From the NCBI RefSeq assembly GCF_023898315.1, contig NC_064621.1:125711521-125775520 (forward strand): a stretch of 64,000 bases of DNA. Direction: 5' to 3'. The stretch comes from Schistocerca nitens. Its lineage: Eukaryota > Arthropoda > Insecta > Orthoptera > Acrididae. Below, piece after piece: positions 8,640-19,829 of the stretch. The position numbers and the translations under genes are program-made. The notes under the pieces were generated by a model. It saw only the letters and a program-made list of their open reading frames with translations. It did no database searches and had not been told where the DNA came from. Numbering within the stretch: the stretch's first letter is position 1; every line of letters begins with the position of its first letter.

Positions 8640-11520
8640 GTCAATTAGTAATAGTCGAATTTATATTCTACTGTATGGTTGCGAGTGGCAGAATTTAATC
8701 GGTTCTAGGTAAGTTTTCCGAAGAAAGCTCATTCACTCGTTTTACTCGTTCCTTAACTTTCTTAGGAAAACTTACCCAGAACCAACCAGCTTCTTCTAAT
8801 CTTCCAAATTTTATCACCTATAGCTCACCTTTTTTATGATAAAAACTTGACTTTTTTCTGAAAAAGCGAAAGTAAGGAAAAAGCTTAATATATTTTGAAA
8901 AATAGGAACATAAAGATATCCTCTAGGACTTATTTATGTAAAATTCTCCTCTTTATTTCTTGTTTAACAGCCATGAGATTTTTATGAACTGTCAATTGTT
9001 CATGTTTATTGAGGTAAGACCTGGTCACAATTTCACGTTAAACGTAAATGTTAAATATAAACATTTAACGTTAAACGTAACCAACCAGGACATGTTGGTT
9101 CTTACTTGGGACAGTACAAAATTTCTAATTCTGGTCGAAGACTACTACATGAAATATGAACAAATCCTTCTTTTTTTTGAGATTATTGCTAACTTTCTTC
9201 ATTTCAATAAATTTATTTTGTTGGAACCTTTAACAATATATATAAATGACTTGCCATTATGTTCACTCAGTAACCATAAATACATAAACTTATTTTTATC
9301 TTTATCACATAACCGTAAATTGTATAAACTCCATTGTGGGAAAAATCTATCCATTGTTGTGTCCTCATCATACCATCATCATTCGTGAAAGTGACTCGAT
9401 TGGACTGTGCACAGACTGGGAATTTGCAAGGGCGCTGCTAACCATGCAGTTGAGTTCCCCACAAATCGAACGTCATCATAATTGCTCGATTTGTTAACTA
9501 GGAGATGAATTTGTTTCAGATTGTCATTCAGTAATTAGGATTTACCCATGTTAAGCAGTCTTTTCCTACAGATGTATTGTTGTTAACTATCACACTACAT
9601 TCTTCTTTTTATTTTACTTGCATATGAAATTGAAAATTACCTGTTTAATTTTTGCAGATTCCTTTTTTGTTAAAAGTTCCAGCAAAATCTTGTGTTACGT
9701 CTAAATGTAATTAAAAACATGTTCTTTACGAAGTTCTTTTAATATGGCAACAGTCTTGGCATCCGATAATTCTATCTTGTAAGGAATAATAACTGGGTTA
9801 ATATATTTATTTCTTATAATATCCGTATCTACATTAATAACTTGTTTAGCCTCTTTAGATGTTTTTATATTCGAATCTCAAACAAGAGGTAACTTAGCTT
9901 TAACAGCACGTCTAACACAACAAAATTTGGTAAGTGCTCCTGTCAAGGCAAGTGTCAAATGATCTGCATACCTCTCTCTTAACTAAAAATTTTTTTCACC
10001 TACGTCTTTTGGACAGTGTAATTATCTCAGAATGGTTATTTAACTGGTAAAAATTCTAATTTTTTTCTCGTTTTGTATAATTAATATCCTCAGTGCTTGT
10101 AATAAGATTATTATTATTATTTATGTCATCTGTAAGTAACCATAAGCCAAGTCTGTCGCTAGTTGGTTTTGTTTTATTTCCCAGAAGCCCTTTTATAAAA
10201 TATTTTTTATTTGTAGCACACATTTATTTTCTGCATCCATTTATAGCGCTAAAAGACATTTGAAATGTGTAAAAGCAGCTAGAATTAGAGATTCAAATTT
10301 ATTATTAAAAAAATACAAAATTTAATTTTTTCAAATAGTAGCTGAAACTGCGTTAGCTGAAAGTAAAGTGGAGTATTTTTTTACTTGTTTGATTTACTTG
10401 TCATAGTTTTTTATTCTTAGATTTTTCTTCTTCTAGTTTTCCAATACATTGTTCTTTTCCTTCGATTTTTAATTTATTTTCAAATTCGATTGGAAATTGT
10501 TCATCTTTTTGTTCTTTTTCTTCTGTAGCCATTTGCTATTTATATTCAGTTTATTTCCTTACTGAAGTCAAAAACGTCATCACAAGCCCAATCTTGAAAT
10601 TTTTCATCTTGTTTCATTTTTGATTTCATAATTAGAGATTAGAGACCTGGTTCGTTAATAAAAGCAGTATGTGGTTGCATGTTTGAAATGTGTAACTGAT
10701 GGTTACGTCTCATCCCATCAAATAAAATACAATAATGTTAAGGAAAATAATTTATTTACGTCCAAAATAAACTGATGAAAATGACTTAATTTGAATTAAC
10801 TTCGTCTCTTGAATACCAACTATGTATACAAACTGACGACCTGTTTTCCCTGTCAAACTTTGCATAACTACGTCAACTGAAGGACTGTGCCATAAATCTG
10901 ATGGAGTTGTAAGTGCGTCATAAATGTGGAGAGAGATAGCCATTTGACAATACGTTTTCTATCCTGGCCTGTGCACTCAATAACGACTGGAGAAAACTGT
11001 ATCACTTCAGTTAGCCCTGAAGCTAATCTTCGTCCTGAGCCGTGTACACAGGATCAGAGGCCTGAAACTCTAAACGAGTGGAAGCTGTTTGATGGGGAAT
11101 GTTTTGCACTTGGTGACAAAAATTTAAATAAAAACGTCAAATAGCTATTTCATGTAACTAGCTACCATGGCGCTCGACGTACGCACTTACTTCTCGATAG
11201 TGAATTTGAAATTATTTCAGCAGCCAGATATTTGCGATTAATTAGTAATTGAGATTTTCAGTATTTTCATTCCCCTTATTTCTTTAAAGTCGATTTTTTC
11301 CCTTACATTCACTGTTTTCAGAAAATATTAAGTTAATTTTCTTACATTCGCTATAAAAAAGGTGAGTAAGAGGCGAAAAACAAGGAAGAGTAAGTTTTCC
11401 TAAGAAAGTGAGTGAACGAATGAACCGACTTAGTTAGTTTTATTGTGAAAACTGAGCCAGAAACAGTTAAATTCTTCTACTGTTGTGAACTACAATTCTA
11501 TATTTATAGCTATCATTTAG
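8640..11520 (-). mobile_element. Possible decayed element bracketed by long inverted repeats
   Basis: Sequence at about 8,640-8,890 matches the reverse complement of about 11,270-11,520 in several blocks in the same order (ATATTAAG, CTTAC-TTCGC, ATAAAAAAGGTGAG, GTAAGTTTTCCTAAGAAAG, GTTAAATTCT), with gaps between them. Inside, mostly on the minus strand, are short coding-like traces: around 9,704-10,010, a complete 43-codon frame at 10,401-10,532 rich in Glu and Lys, and a 63-codon frame at 10,752-10,943. None is a family I recognise. An unclassified large TIR element, old and broken several times, is one reading; two unrelated inverted copies of one dispersed repeat is the other. A smaller imperfect hairpin sits at 9,012-9,110. 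Confidence 0.4.
8701..8786. repeat. Short inverted repeat (27-bp arms)
   Basis: 8,701-8,727 and 8,760-8,786 are near-perfect reverse complements, with shared core GGTAAGTTTTCC-AAGAAAG. The same core word recurs at about 11,391-11,410. Confidence 0.7.
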
Positions 11521-11878
11521 CAGGTACATAAGGCTACATAATCTCGTATTTTCTGGACAGCAATTAATTTATGGGAAACAAGAGTAAATCAGTCGAAGTA
11601 TGTAAGAACTTTCAGAGAGTACTGAACATTTTCTTGAACATCTGACTAGCCAACAGACACCTTGCAAAACGCCCTTCACTCCTTCGCTACAAACAGACAG
11701 AAGGGATCCATATCCCTGCTAAAAGTACAATGTCAGTATAGAAATGGATATTAGCTATCATGATCTCATTATAGAACTATGATTAAGATAGTTAATAAAT
11801 CAGTCAAGGAGGCCTGAAGAGTGTTTATGCTAGAGAGAGCTGATAAGCAATTATGAATATCTCACTTTAGACAGTGAA

Positions 11879-13376
11879 TTGACATCACTTAGTTCCAGTA
11901 AGATGGATGTAGAGGAATTACGGGCAAATTTTAAGAAGATTTTAAATCGTGGTCCGGATAGTTATGTGCCTAGTAAGTGGATAAATGATGGAAGAAACCA
12001 GTCATGGTTTATTAAGGAAATTCGGTGGATGAAGAGGAAGCAGAGGCTGTTACACTCTCGGTTCAACAGGAAACGCATAAATGACGACAAGCGAAGATTC
12101 GTGCGTCTATGAAAATATGTGTGCGTGAAGCATACAACAACTACTAACGTCACAGATTTGCAAAAGGTCTGGCAGAGAATCCGAGAAAATTCTGGTAGTT
12201 CGCAAATTCACTAAAAGGATTTAAGGCTTCCTTTCAGTCCCTTGTTGACCCGTCTGGTTTGGCAGTTGACAATAGCAAAACGAAAGCTGAAGTTTTAAAT
12301 GTCACGTTGAAGAAATTGTTCACTCAGCAGAACCGTACAAACTTACCGTCTTTTGACTATCGGACAGACCCCCGTATGGACCACATAGTAATAAGCATCC
12401 CTGGCGTAGAGAAACAACTGAAAGATTTGAAAGCAAATAAATCACCAGGTACGGATGGAACCCCAGTTCGATTTCACAAAGAGTACTCTACGGCATTGGC
12501 CCCTACCTAGCTTGCATTTATCGTGAATCTCGCGCCCAGTGGAAAGTCCCAAGAGACTGGAAAAAGGCGCAGGTGAATCCAGTATATACGAAAAGTGAAA
12601 GAACCGATCTGTAAAAATACAGATCAATGCCCCTAAACTTCAGTTTGCTGCAGAATACTTGAACACATTCTTAGTTCGACTGTAATAAACTTTCTTGAGA
12701 CTGAGAAGCTTGTGTGCGCGAATCAACGTTGTTTTAAAAAGCATCAGTCGTGCGAAATTCAGCTTGCCCATTTCTCACAAACTATGGATGAAGAACAAGA
12801 GGTAGATTCCATATTTCTATATTTCCGGAAAGGATTTGACGCGGTGCCCCATTGCACACTGTTAACGAAGGTACGAGCATATGGAATACGTTCGCAGATA
12901 TATGAATGGCTCGAAGACTTCCTTTATAATAGAACCCGGTGTGTTTTCCTCGACGGCGAGTGTTCATCAGTAACAAGGGTATCGTCAGGAGTTCCACAGG
13001 GAAGTGTTGTAGGACCACTGTTGTTCTCTACATATATAAATGAGTTGGCTGACTGGATTCGTAGTAATCTGTGGTTATTTGCTGACGATGCCGTGGTATA
13101 GATGAGGTGTCGAGTGACTGTAGGAAGATACAAGACGACTTAGACAAAATTTCCAGTTCGTGTGAGGAATGGCAGCTAGCCCCAAATGTGGAAAAATGTA
13201 AGTTAATGCGGATAAGTAGGAAGATCAGACATGTAATGTTCGGACACATTACTAGTGTCCGGCTTGACACGGCCAAGTCGTTTAAATACGTTGCAAAGCG
13301 ATATGAGGTGGAACAAGCATGTGACAACTGTGATAGGGAAAGCGAATGGGGCTTCGGTATATTGGAAGAATTTTAG
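11879..13376 (+). pseudogene. LINE reverse transcriptase, broken
   Basis: The pieces lie in order. 11,879-12,112 is the pre-RT linker (DVEELRANFKKILNRGPDSY...RWMKRKQRLL). 12,259-12,510 has the fingers motif (SPGTDGTPVRFHKEYS). 12,712-13,101 has motif A (FLYFRKGFDAVPHCTLL), motif B (SSGVPQGSVVGPLLFSTYIN) and motif C (LFADDAVV). 13,107-13,376 is the thumb (EEWQLAPNVEKCKLM). The catalytic Asp pair is still present, but a stop at 12,110-12,112, a frame change near 12,510 and a stop at 13,099-13,101 separate the pieces, so this copy cannot encode a working enzyme. Its lesions differ from those of the first copy, so the two decayed independently after separate insertions. Confidence 0.85.
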
Positions 13377-13377
13377 G

Positions 13378-13570
13378 TTCAAATGGCTCTGAGCACTATG
13401 CGACTTAACTTCTGAGGTCATCAGTCGCCTAGAGCTTAGGACTAGTTAAACCTAACTAACCTAAGGCCATCACACACATCCATGCCCGAGGCAGGATTCG
13501 AACCTGCGACCGTAGCGGTCGCTCGGCTCCAGACTGTAGCGCCTAGAACCGCACGGCCACTCCGGTCGGC
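13378..13570 (-). mobile_element. tRNA-headed SINE with a 13-bp target duplication
   Basis: The minus-strand body begins at GGTTCAAATGGCTCTGAGCA and ends in the tRNA-like head, with a B-box-like GGTTCGAATCC on the minus strand. It is flanked by perfect repeats GAAGAATTTTAGG at 13,365-13,377 and 13,571-13,583, the mark of LINE-assisted retrotransposition into the older LINE. Confidence 0.93.
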
Positions 13571-14492
13571 GAAGAATTTTAGGAAAGAGTGGTTCATCTA
13601 TGAAGGACAGCGCATGTAGGACACTGGTGCGACCTATTCTTGAGTACTGCTGGAGTGTTTGGCATGCTTACCAGGTAGGACTGAAGAAAGACATCGAAGA
13701 AATTCAAGGCCGGCTGCAAGATTTCTAACCGGTAGGTTGGAACAATACGTAACTCAAACGGGAATCCCTGGAGGCAAGGCGACGTTCTTTTCGAGAAACG
13801 CTATTGAGAAAATTTAGAGAACCACATCAAATGAATTCGCAATTGCGAGTAAGGATTACCATCAGCTGTAGAATGGAATGACGACAATGAAAATTTCCCG
13901 CTTGTATCGAGCTGCCGACTTACCATTTGGCTATCCGTGCACAACTCCCGGCCATTCCCAAACTTCCATATGTCGTCAGCCATGCGTCTACGAAATGTAC
14001 TCGTACATCCATTATGTGTATTCCTGTACGGGCCAGACGTTTTACTTGAAAGTCGCTTGTCCCATGTCGGCAGATTAATACGATATTGCAGTGTCTGTGT
14101 TATTCTGAAGCTCGTATGGACTTGCGTGCGTATCGAAAAGAATTGTATCGTAATCAGAATAACATAGGCACTAACATTTTGTATTTAGAGAACCGGCATT
14201 TGAAGCTGACTGCAGATCGATTCTATTGCCAGCAACATACATTGCGCATGAGGACTACGAAGATACAAGAAATTAGGGCTCATACGGAGGCATACAGACA
14301 GCCTTTTTTCCCTCCCTGTATTTGCGAGTGGAACAAGAAAGGAAATGACAAGTAGTGGTACAGGGTAGCCTCCGCCACGCACCGTACGGTAGCTTGCGGA
14401 GTGTCTATGTAGATGTAGATCTAGAAAATAAAACTGCAAAAGCTTCGAAACAGGCAGAAAACAAACGGAAAACACCGTAGTACCCTGGCTTT

Positions 14493-14924
14493 ATGTTATG
14501 TTATGTTAACTGGGGATCTAGAAACGACGGAGAGGCTCCGTCCCCGCCGCAGCCCCAGTGGTCCGCAACTCCACGACGACTACCGCAGTCCACTTCATCC
14601 CTCCGCCGTAGGGTTATTGTGCGGTTCGGCCCCCGGTGGACCCCCAGGGAACGTCTCACACCAGACGCGTGTAACCCCTATGTTTGCGTGGTAGAGTAAT
14701 GGTGGTGTACGGGTACGTGGAGAACTTGTTTGTGCAGCAATCGCCGACATTGTGTTGCTGAGGCGGAATAAGGGGAACCAGCCCGCATTTGCCGAGGCAA
14801 ATGGAAAACCACCTAAAACCATCCACAGACTGGTCGGCTCACCGGACCTCGACACAAATCCGCCCGGCCGATTCGTGCCGGGGTCCGGCGCTCCTTCCCG
14901 CCCGGAAAGACGTGCGTTAGAGCA
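14493..14924 (+). mobile_element. GC-rich SINE-like repeat with an 11-bp target duplication
   Basis: A 432-bp unit starts ATGTTATGTTAACTGGGGAT and ends near CGTGCGTTAGAGCA. Identical repeats ACCCTGGCTTT flank it at 14,482-14,492 and 14,925-14,935. A second, shorter copy lies inverted at 20,950-21,182. Overlapping frames on both strands in this block reflect its GC-rich composition, not genes. It is probably a non-autonomous retrotransposon whose driver is unknown. Confidence 0.8.
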
Positions 14925-14935
14925 ACCCTGGCTTT

Positions 14936-15289
14936 GGAGGACTGGACAGTGGAGAGTGGCGAAGCACCAGAACAAAGTAAGACTCACAGCTTCAAGATAG
15001 CAAGTCTAAACGTGTAAAGTAAGTTTATAAAATGATACGAGCGCCTCGACACCTTTTTATCCGCACGTGAGTATTCCTTACTCATTTCTACGAACTAACA
15101 TAGATCTGTTGTAAACAAATATTTTGTAGTAATTGCCTGTCGGGGCATGACAGTTATGAATCATAACAAGCCGATTTCTGGATACAATGTACTTGCAAAG
15201 CTACAGTTCGCACTTTGTTTTGGCTATTCTTTCAATACCTGGATGCACAACTACCCATACATATGTATACCTCGGCATCACGATCTAGA
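14936..15289. other. Spacer, nothing recognised
   Basis: No motif, repeat edge or supported frame was seen between the SINE-like repeat and the mariner-type element. Confidence 0.5.
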
Positions 15290-16774
15290 AACGATTACTT
15301 TCCATGTTAGAGCTCATTTTATTAATTCTCTTCAAATCACATTAATCATGGAATGGAATCACACAGCAACAGATCGTACCAGCGTGACTTCAAACACTTT
15401 GTTACAGGAAATGTCAAAATGTCCTCCGTTAGCGAGGATACATGCATCCACCCTCCGTCGCAAGGAATCCCTGATGCGCTGATGCAGCCCTGGAGAATGG
15501 CGTATTGTATCACAGCCGTCCACAATACGAGCACGAAGAGTCTCTACATTTGGTACCGGGGTTGCGTAGACAAGAGCTTTCAAATGCCCCCATAAATGAA
15601 AGTCAAGAGGGTTGAGGTCAGGAGAGCGTGGAGGCCATGGAATTGGTCCGCCTCTACCAATTCATCGGTCACCGAATCTGTTGTTGAGAAGCGTACGAAC
15701 ACTTCGACTGAAATGTGCAGGAGCTCCATCGTGCATGAACCACGTGTCGTAATTGTAAAGGCACATGTTCTAGCAGCCCAGGTAGAGTCTCCCGTATGAA
15801 ATCATGATAACGTGCTCCATTGAGCGTAGGTGGAAGAACATGGGGCCCAATCAAGACATCACCAACAATGCCTGCCCAAACGTTCACAGAAAATCTGTGT
15901 TGATGACGTGATTGCACAACTGCGTGCGGAATCTCGTCAGCCCACACATGTTGATTGTGAAAATTTACAATTTGATCACATTGGAATGAAGCCTCATCCG
16001 TAAGGAGAACATTTGCAATGAAATGAGGATTGACACATTGTTGGATGAACCATTCGCAGAAGTGTACCCGTGGAGGCCAATCAGCTGCTGATAGTGCCTG
16101 CACACGCTCACACGCTGTACATGGTACGGAAACAACTGGTTCTCCCGTAGCACTCTTCATACAGTGACGTGGTCAACGTTATCTTGTACAGCAGTAACTT
16201 CTCTGACGCAGACATTAGGGTTATCGTCAACTGCACGAAGAATTGCCTCATCCATTGCAGGTGTCCTCGTGGTTCTAGGTCTTCCCCAGTCGCGAGTCAT
16301 AGGCTGGAATGTTCCGTACTCCCTAAGACGCCGATCAATTGCTTCGAACGTCTTCCTGTCGGGACACCTTCGTTCTGGAAATCTGTCTCGATACAAACGT
16401 ACCGCACCACGGCTATTGCCCCGTGCTAAACCATACATCAAATGGGCATTTGCCGACCCCGCATTTGTAAGCATTGCCCTGACAGCAAAACCACGTTCGT
16501 GATGAACACTAACCTGTTGATGCTACGTACTGTTGTGCTTGATGCTAGTACTGTAGAGCAACGAGTCGCATGTCAGCACAAGCACCGAAGTCAACATTAC
16601 CTTCCTTCAACTGGGCCAACTGACGGTGAATCGAGGATGTACAGTACATACTGACGAAACTAAAATGAGCTCTAACATGGAAATTAAGCACATGTCCACA
16701 TAACATCTTTTCTTTATTTGTGTGGAGGAATGTTTCCTGAAAGTTTGGCCGTACCTTTCTGTAACCCCCTGTAT
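15290..16774 (-). mobile_element. Tc1/mariner-superfamily transposon, left end incomplete
   Basis: The right end at about 16,774 reads, on the minus strand, as a terminal repeat (ACAGGGGGTTACAGAAAGGT...). A sub-terminal word TCCATGTTAGAGCTCATTTT is present near 15,304 and in reverse complement near 16,661, so at least the inner parts of the inverted repeats survive. The outermost left terminus was not found; it is either lost or too diverged. The transposase is on the minus strand. Confidence 0.75.
15359..16474 (-). pseudogene. Mariner-type DD34D-like transposase, broken in about two places
   Basis: The N-terminal part (16,474-16,157) has the helix-turn-helix region (AVRLYRDRFPERRCPDRKTF, IDRRLREYGTFQ). 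The catalytic part (16,160-15,669) has VLLTDEASFQCD with the first Asp, then HQHRFSVNVWAGIVGDVLIG. A frame change near 15,740 puts the second Asp (HDGAPAH) and third Asp (WPPRSPDLNPLDFHLWGHLK) in another frame, which continues to the C-terminus HLKALVYATP...GGHFD at 15,583-15,359. A second frame change lies near 16,160. All three catalytic residues are recognisable across frames, so this is a moderately young dead copy. Confidence 0.85.
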
Positions 16775-17265
16775 AGAAGAGATGTCAAGTGAGTTATGTG
16801 CAACATGTAGCAGTATGTGAAGGTGGAAAGATAGCACAGGATTGCTGAAGATTGAGGACTGCATCAAAACAGTGGAAAGGTTGAAGATATGAAAAAGAAA
16901 CGTATAAAACATTACAGCTTCATTTAGGAACGCCATTCCACAGTCACACATTCTCGAGACTCGTTTCATGGAAACTGGAAGTCCTCCGCGTTGGTAGCCT
17001 GGCCAGCCGGTATCGGCGTGGCACGCAGTGTCCAGGCAGGCGCCAGTGATCGTGCAAGCGACGTGCTGACAGCTGGCATTTAAGGTTGATCCGCACTGGA
17101 CCGGTGTTTTAGTCAAGTGGTTGTCGTGTCACGCTCCAGTACCCCTGCATCCACAGGATTCCGGAATGCATCTCTCACTTTTCAGGAGGTTGTTTCATTT
17201 TGGAAAGAATACCCTAGGCCGTATTTGTGCCAGTTCTCTCCAATACCCTTTCTTCCAGAAGTAAT
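16775..17265. other. Spacer, nothing recognised
   Basis: The open frames here (such as 16,607-17,116 on the minus strand) contain no domain and overlap the transposon end. No repeat structure was identified. Confidence 0.45.
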
Positions 17266-17395
17266 AAAAATGGCTCTGAGCACTATGGGACTTAACATCT
17301 ATGGTCATCAGTCCCCTAGAACTTAGAACTGCTTAAGCCTAACTAACCTAAGGACAGCACACAACACCCAGTCATCACGAGGCAGAGAAAATCCC
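17266..17395 (-). mobile_element. Truncated SINE (body only, alternative-head subfamily)
   Basis: It begins AAAAATGGCTCTGAGCACTA and carries the GAGGCAGAGAAAATCCC stretch that marks the subfamily seen complete at 55,184-55,399. The tRNA-like head is absent. No target duplication was evident. Confidence 0.8.
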
Positions 17396-17849
17396 CCGTA
17401 CTATAAGCAGGAGAATGTCTGTGCGATTTTAAATATAAGCGACAGGTACTACCAGAAGTGAAGCTGTGACGGCGGGGGCCATGAATCATGCTGGGATAGC
17501 CCAGCGTTAATGAAAGTGGTTGCAGGGATATTCAGAGAACTAAAATGGAAATAGATGGAGAAAATGGCCGCTCCTCTCGCTAAAATGGAATCGTAAATTT
17601 ACAAATCCAATATCAGAGTGAGTCTGTAACACAATCTCGCAGGCTCCGTCCTGTATCTTGAACAGGTGCCGAAACATTCTCGTAAAATATATTATACCAT
17701 GTACTGAAGCTTTGTTTGATTTCTTTGTTATTAAATCAGTTACGCTGAGAGTAATTAACAGTGGTACGAAGAAAACACGCACTATACAGTGGCTAAAGAG
17801 GTGCAGATGTAGCTGCAGATGGGACATATGAGGCTCACGACAACAATGC

Positions 17850-17990
17850 GGTATGGTGGAATGTGACTGTAGTGAATGACATGAACATAAGCGGCTAAAT
17901 AAAAATAAAAATAAAACCCTGAAGCTGCAATCACATAAGCAGGATACCATTGTGAAGCAACACAGTAACGTGGTGAAACGTAGTTTAAGA
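17850..17990 (+). repeat. ~140-bp direct repeat, left copy
   Basis: It shares GGAATGTGACT-TAGTGAA, GACATGAACATAAG-GGCTA, GAAGCTGCAATCAC and AAGCAACACAGTAACGT-CTGAAACGTA-like words, in the same order, with 19,830-19,975. The two copies flank the palindromic Penelope pair. The copies are clearly diverged. Confidence 0.7.
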
Positions 17991-18078
17991 AACACTAGCA
18001 AAATTATAACATCTGGTTAAAAATTTAATAGCTCAGATGAACGGTGAGAGTATGCTGTGTTTGTTCACAGCACGGCAG

Positions 18079-19743
18079 CGTAATACAAAATTGTTAAGGC
18101 TTTCGTGGCCACTTGTTGACAACTGCCCATTGGCTTCTGTCTCGGGTTCTTCGGCCGACGTTCATATAATAATTTTTCTGACATTTGGCCAGCACGAGTG
18201 GTTGGCATTGTGAAAGCTTCACCCTCTATTGCCGGTGGTGAACTGGAGCCGAACTCGCGGGCGCAGACTATATGTACCTGGCGAGCCAACGTCCGAGGGC
18301 TTCTCTGCGGTCATTTCCGGTGCGGTTCTCCTCTTGCTACCTGTGACGGTCGTTCGTTGCAGTACTGGAAGCCAGGATCCGTTTACCTTAAGGCTTTCCT
18401 CTTTCTTGTTCAAACTGTTCGCGTGTTTTTGTATTTCTACAGCTTCTCTGAACAAGCGCATGTGATAGTGCTTCTCTACAGCCAGAACTTCCGTGTCGGC
18501 GAATTTTATTACGTGGTCGGTCTCATTCATTGCGTGCTCTGCCACGGCCGATTTCTCCACCTGCCCCAACCTGCAATGTCGCTTATGCTCTTTGATTCTG
18601 GTGTTGATGGATCGTCCAGTCATTCCGACATAAGCTTTTCCGCATGTGCATGGTATACGGTATATTCCCGACATTGCAAGTGGGTCTCTTTTCTCCTTCG
18701 CCGATCTAAGACACTCTTTGATCTTCCTTGTCGGTTTGAAAATCGTCTTTACGCCATGTTTGCGCAATATGCGGCCGATTCTGTCCGTTACTCTGGGAAT
18801 GTATGGCAGAAAGGCCGTACCCGACATTTCTTTTTCTGGTTCCTTACTTCGCTGAGTGTAACAGAGCCAAACACTCGGCGAAGTAAGGAACCAGAAAAAG
18901 AAATGTCGGGTACGGCCTTTCTGCCATACATTCCCAGAGTAACGGACAGAATCGGCCGCATATTGCGCAAACATGGCACTTCGCTGAGTGTAACAGAGCC
19001 AAACACTCGGCGAAGTAAGGAACCAGAAAAAGAAATGTCGGGTACGGCCTTTCTGCCATACATTCCCAGAGTAACGGACAGAATCGGCCGCATATTGCGC
19101 AAACATGGCGTAAAGACGATTTTCAAACCGACAAGGAAGATCAAAGAGTGTCTTAGATCGGCGAAGGAGAAAAGAGACCCACTTGCAATGTCGGGAATAT
19201 ACCGTATACCTTGCACATGCGGAAAAGTTTATGTCGGAATGACTGGACGATACATCAACACCAGAATCAAAGAGCATAAGCGACATTGCAGGTTGGGGCA
19301 GGTGGAGAAATCGGCCGTGGAAGAGCACGCAATGAATGAGACCGACCACGTAATAAAATTCGCCGACACGGAAGTTCTGGCTGTAGAGAAGCACTATCAC
19401 ACGCGCTTGTTCAGAGAAGCTGGAGAAATACAAAAACACGCGAACAGTTTGAACAAGAAAGATGAAAGCCTTAAGGTAAACGGATCCTGGCTTCCCGTAC
19501 TGCAACGAACGACCGTCACAGGTAGCAAGAGGAGAACCGCACCGGAAATGACCGCAGAGAAGCCCTCGGACGTTGGCTCGCCAGGTACATATAGTCTGCG
19601 CCCGCCAGCTCGGCTCCAGTTCACCACCGGCAATGGAGGGTGAAGCTTTGACAATGCCAGCCACTCGTGCTGGCGAAACGTCAGAAAAATCATTATATGA
19701 ACGTCGACCGAAGAACCCGAGACAGAAGCCAATAGGCAGTTTG
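18079..19743. mobile_element. Palindromic pair of Penelope-like element fragments (A< B>)
   Basis: Unit A (18,079-about 18,855, minus) and unit B (about 18,856-19,743, plus) are reverse complements of one another. Both hold only the GIY-YIG end of the element and the pseudo-LTR. The junction is a short palindrome (ACTTCGCTGAGTG...CACTCGGCGAAGT), and 132 bp including that tip is duplicated in tandem (18,846-18,977 and 18,978-19,109). ACGGCAG flanks the pair at 18,072-18,078 and 19,744-19,750, a likely target duplication. Because of the palindrome, 481-codon frames are open across the pair on both strands; each is a fusion of antisense and sense DNA and not a real gene. The domain with GIYRIPCTCGKVYVGMTGR in unit B is intact in frame. 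Confidence 0.88.
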
Positions 19744-19829
19744 ACGGCAGAGTAACTTGAATAGTAGTACAGAGACTGATTAAAGAATTTAGAAACAAGA
19801 CAAGTGGATTAGGATTAGGAAGATGGTTT

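Larger units (their letters stand above)
11760..14430 (+). mobile_element. Second copy of the CR1/L2-like LINE, with a SINE inserted
   Basis: It is the same family as the LINE at 868-4,023: equivalent RT motifs, equivalent post-RT region, and a closely similar 3' end (CTTGCGGAGTG...GTAGATGTAGAT). The 5' boundary is approximate; the first clear family-like sequence is near 11,770. A tRNA-headed SINE interrupts it at 13,378-13,570. It retains more of the region upstream of the RT than the first copy but also lacks a recognisable endonuclease. Confidence 0.82.

Noticed and set aside
9230-9270. YINDLPLC, similar to the segment after LINE RT motif B
   Set aside because: Only about eight residues match; the surrounding DNA shows no other RT motif.
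14493-14987. Overlapping frames of 60-130 codons on both strands
   Set aside because: They fall inside the GC-rich SINE-like repeat and reflect its composition.
17540-18001. 153-codon minus-strand frame with hydrophobic start
   Set aside because: It overlaps the ~140-bp direct repeat, its low-complexity residues come from AAAAT-rich tracts, and no domain is visible.
18198-19664. 481-codon frames open on both strands across the palindromic PLE pair
   Set aside because: The symmetry of the palindrome forces both strands to read alike; each frame joins antisense DNA of one unit to the sense GIY-YIG domain of the other, so neither is a natural protein.
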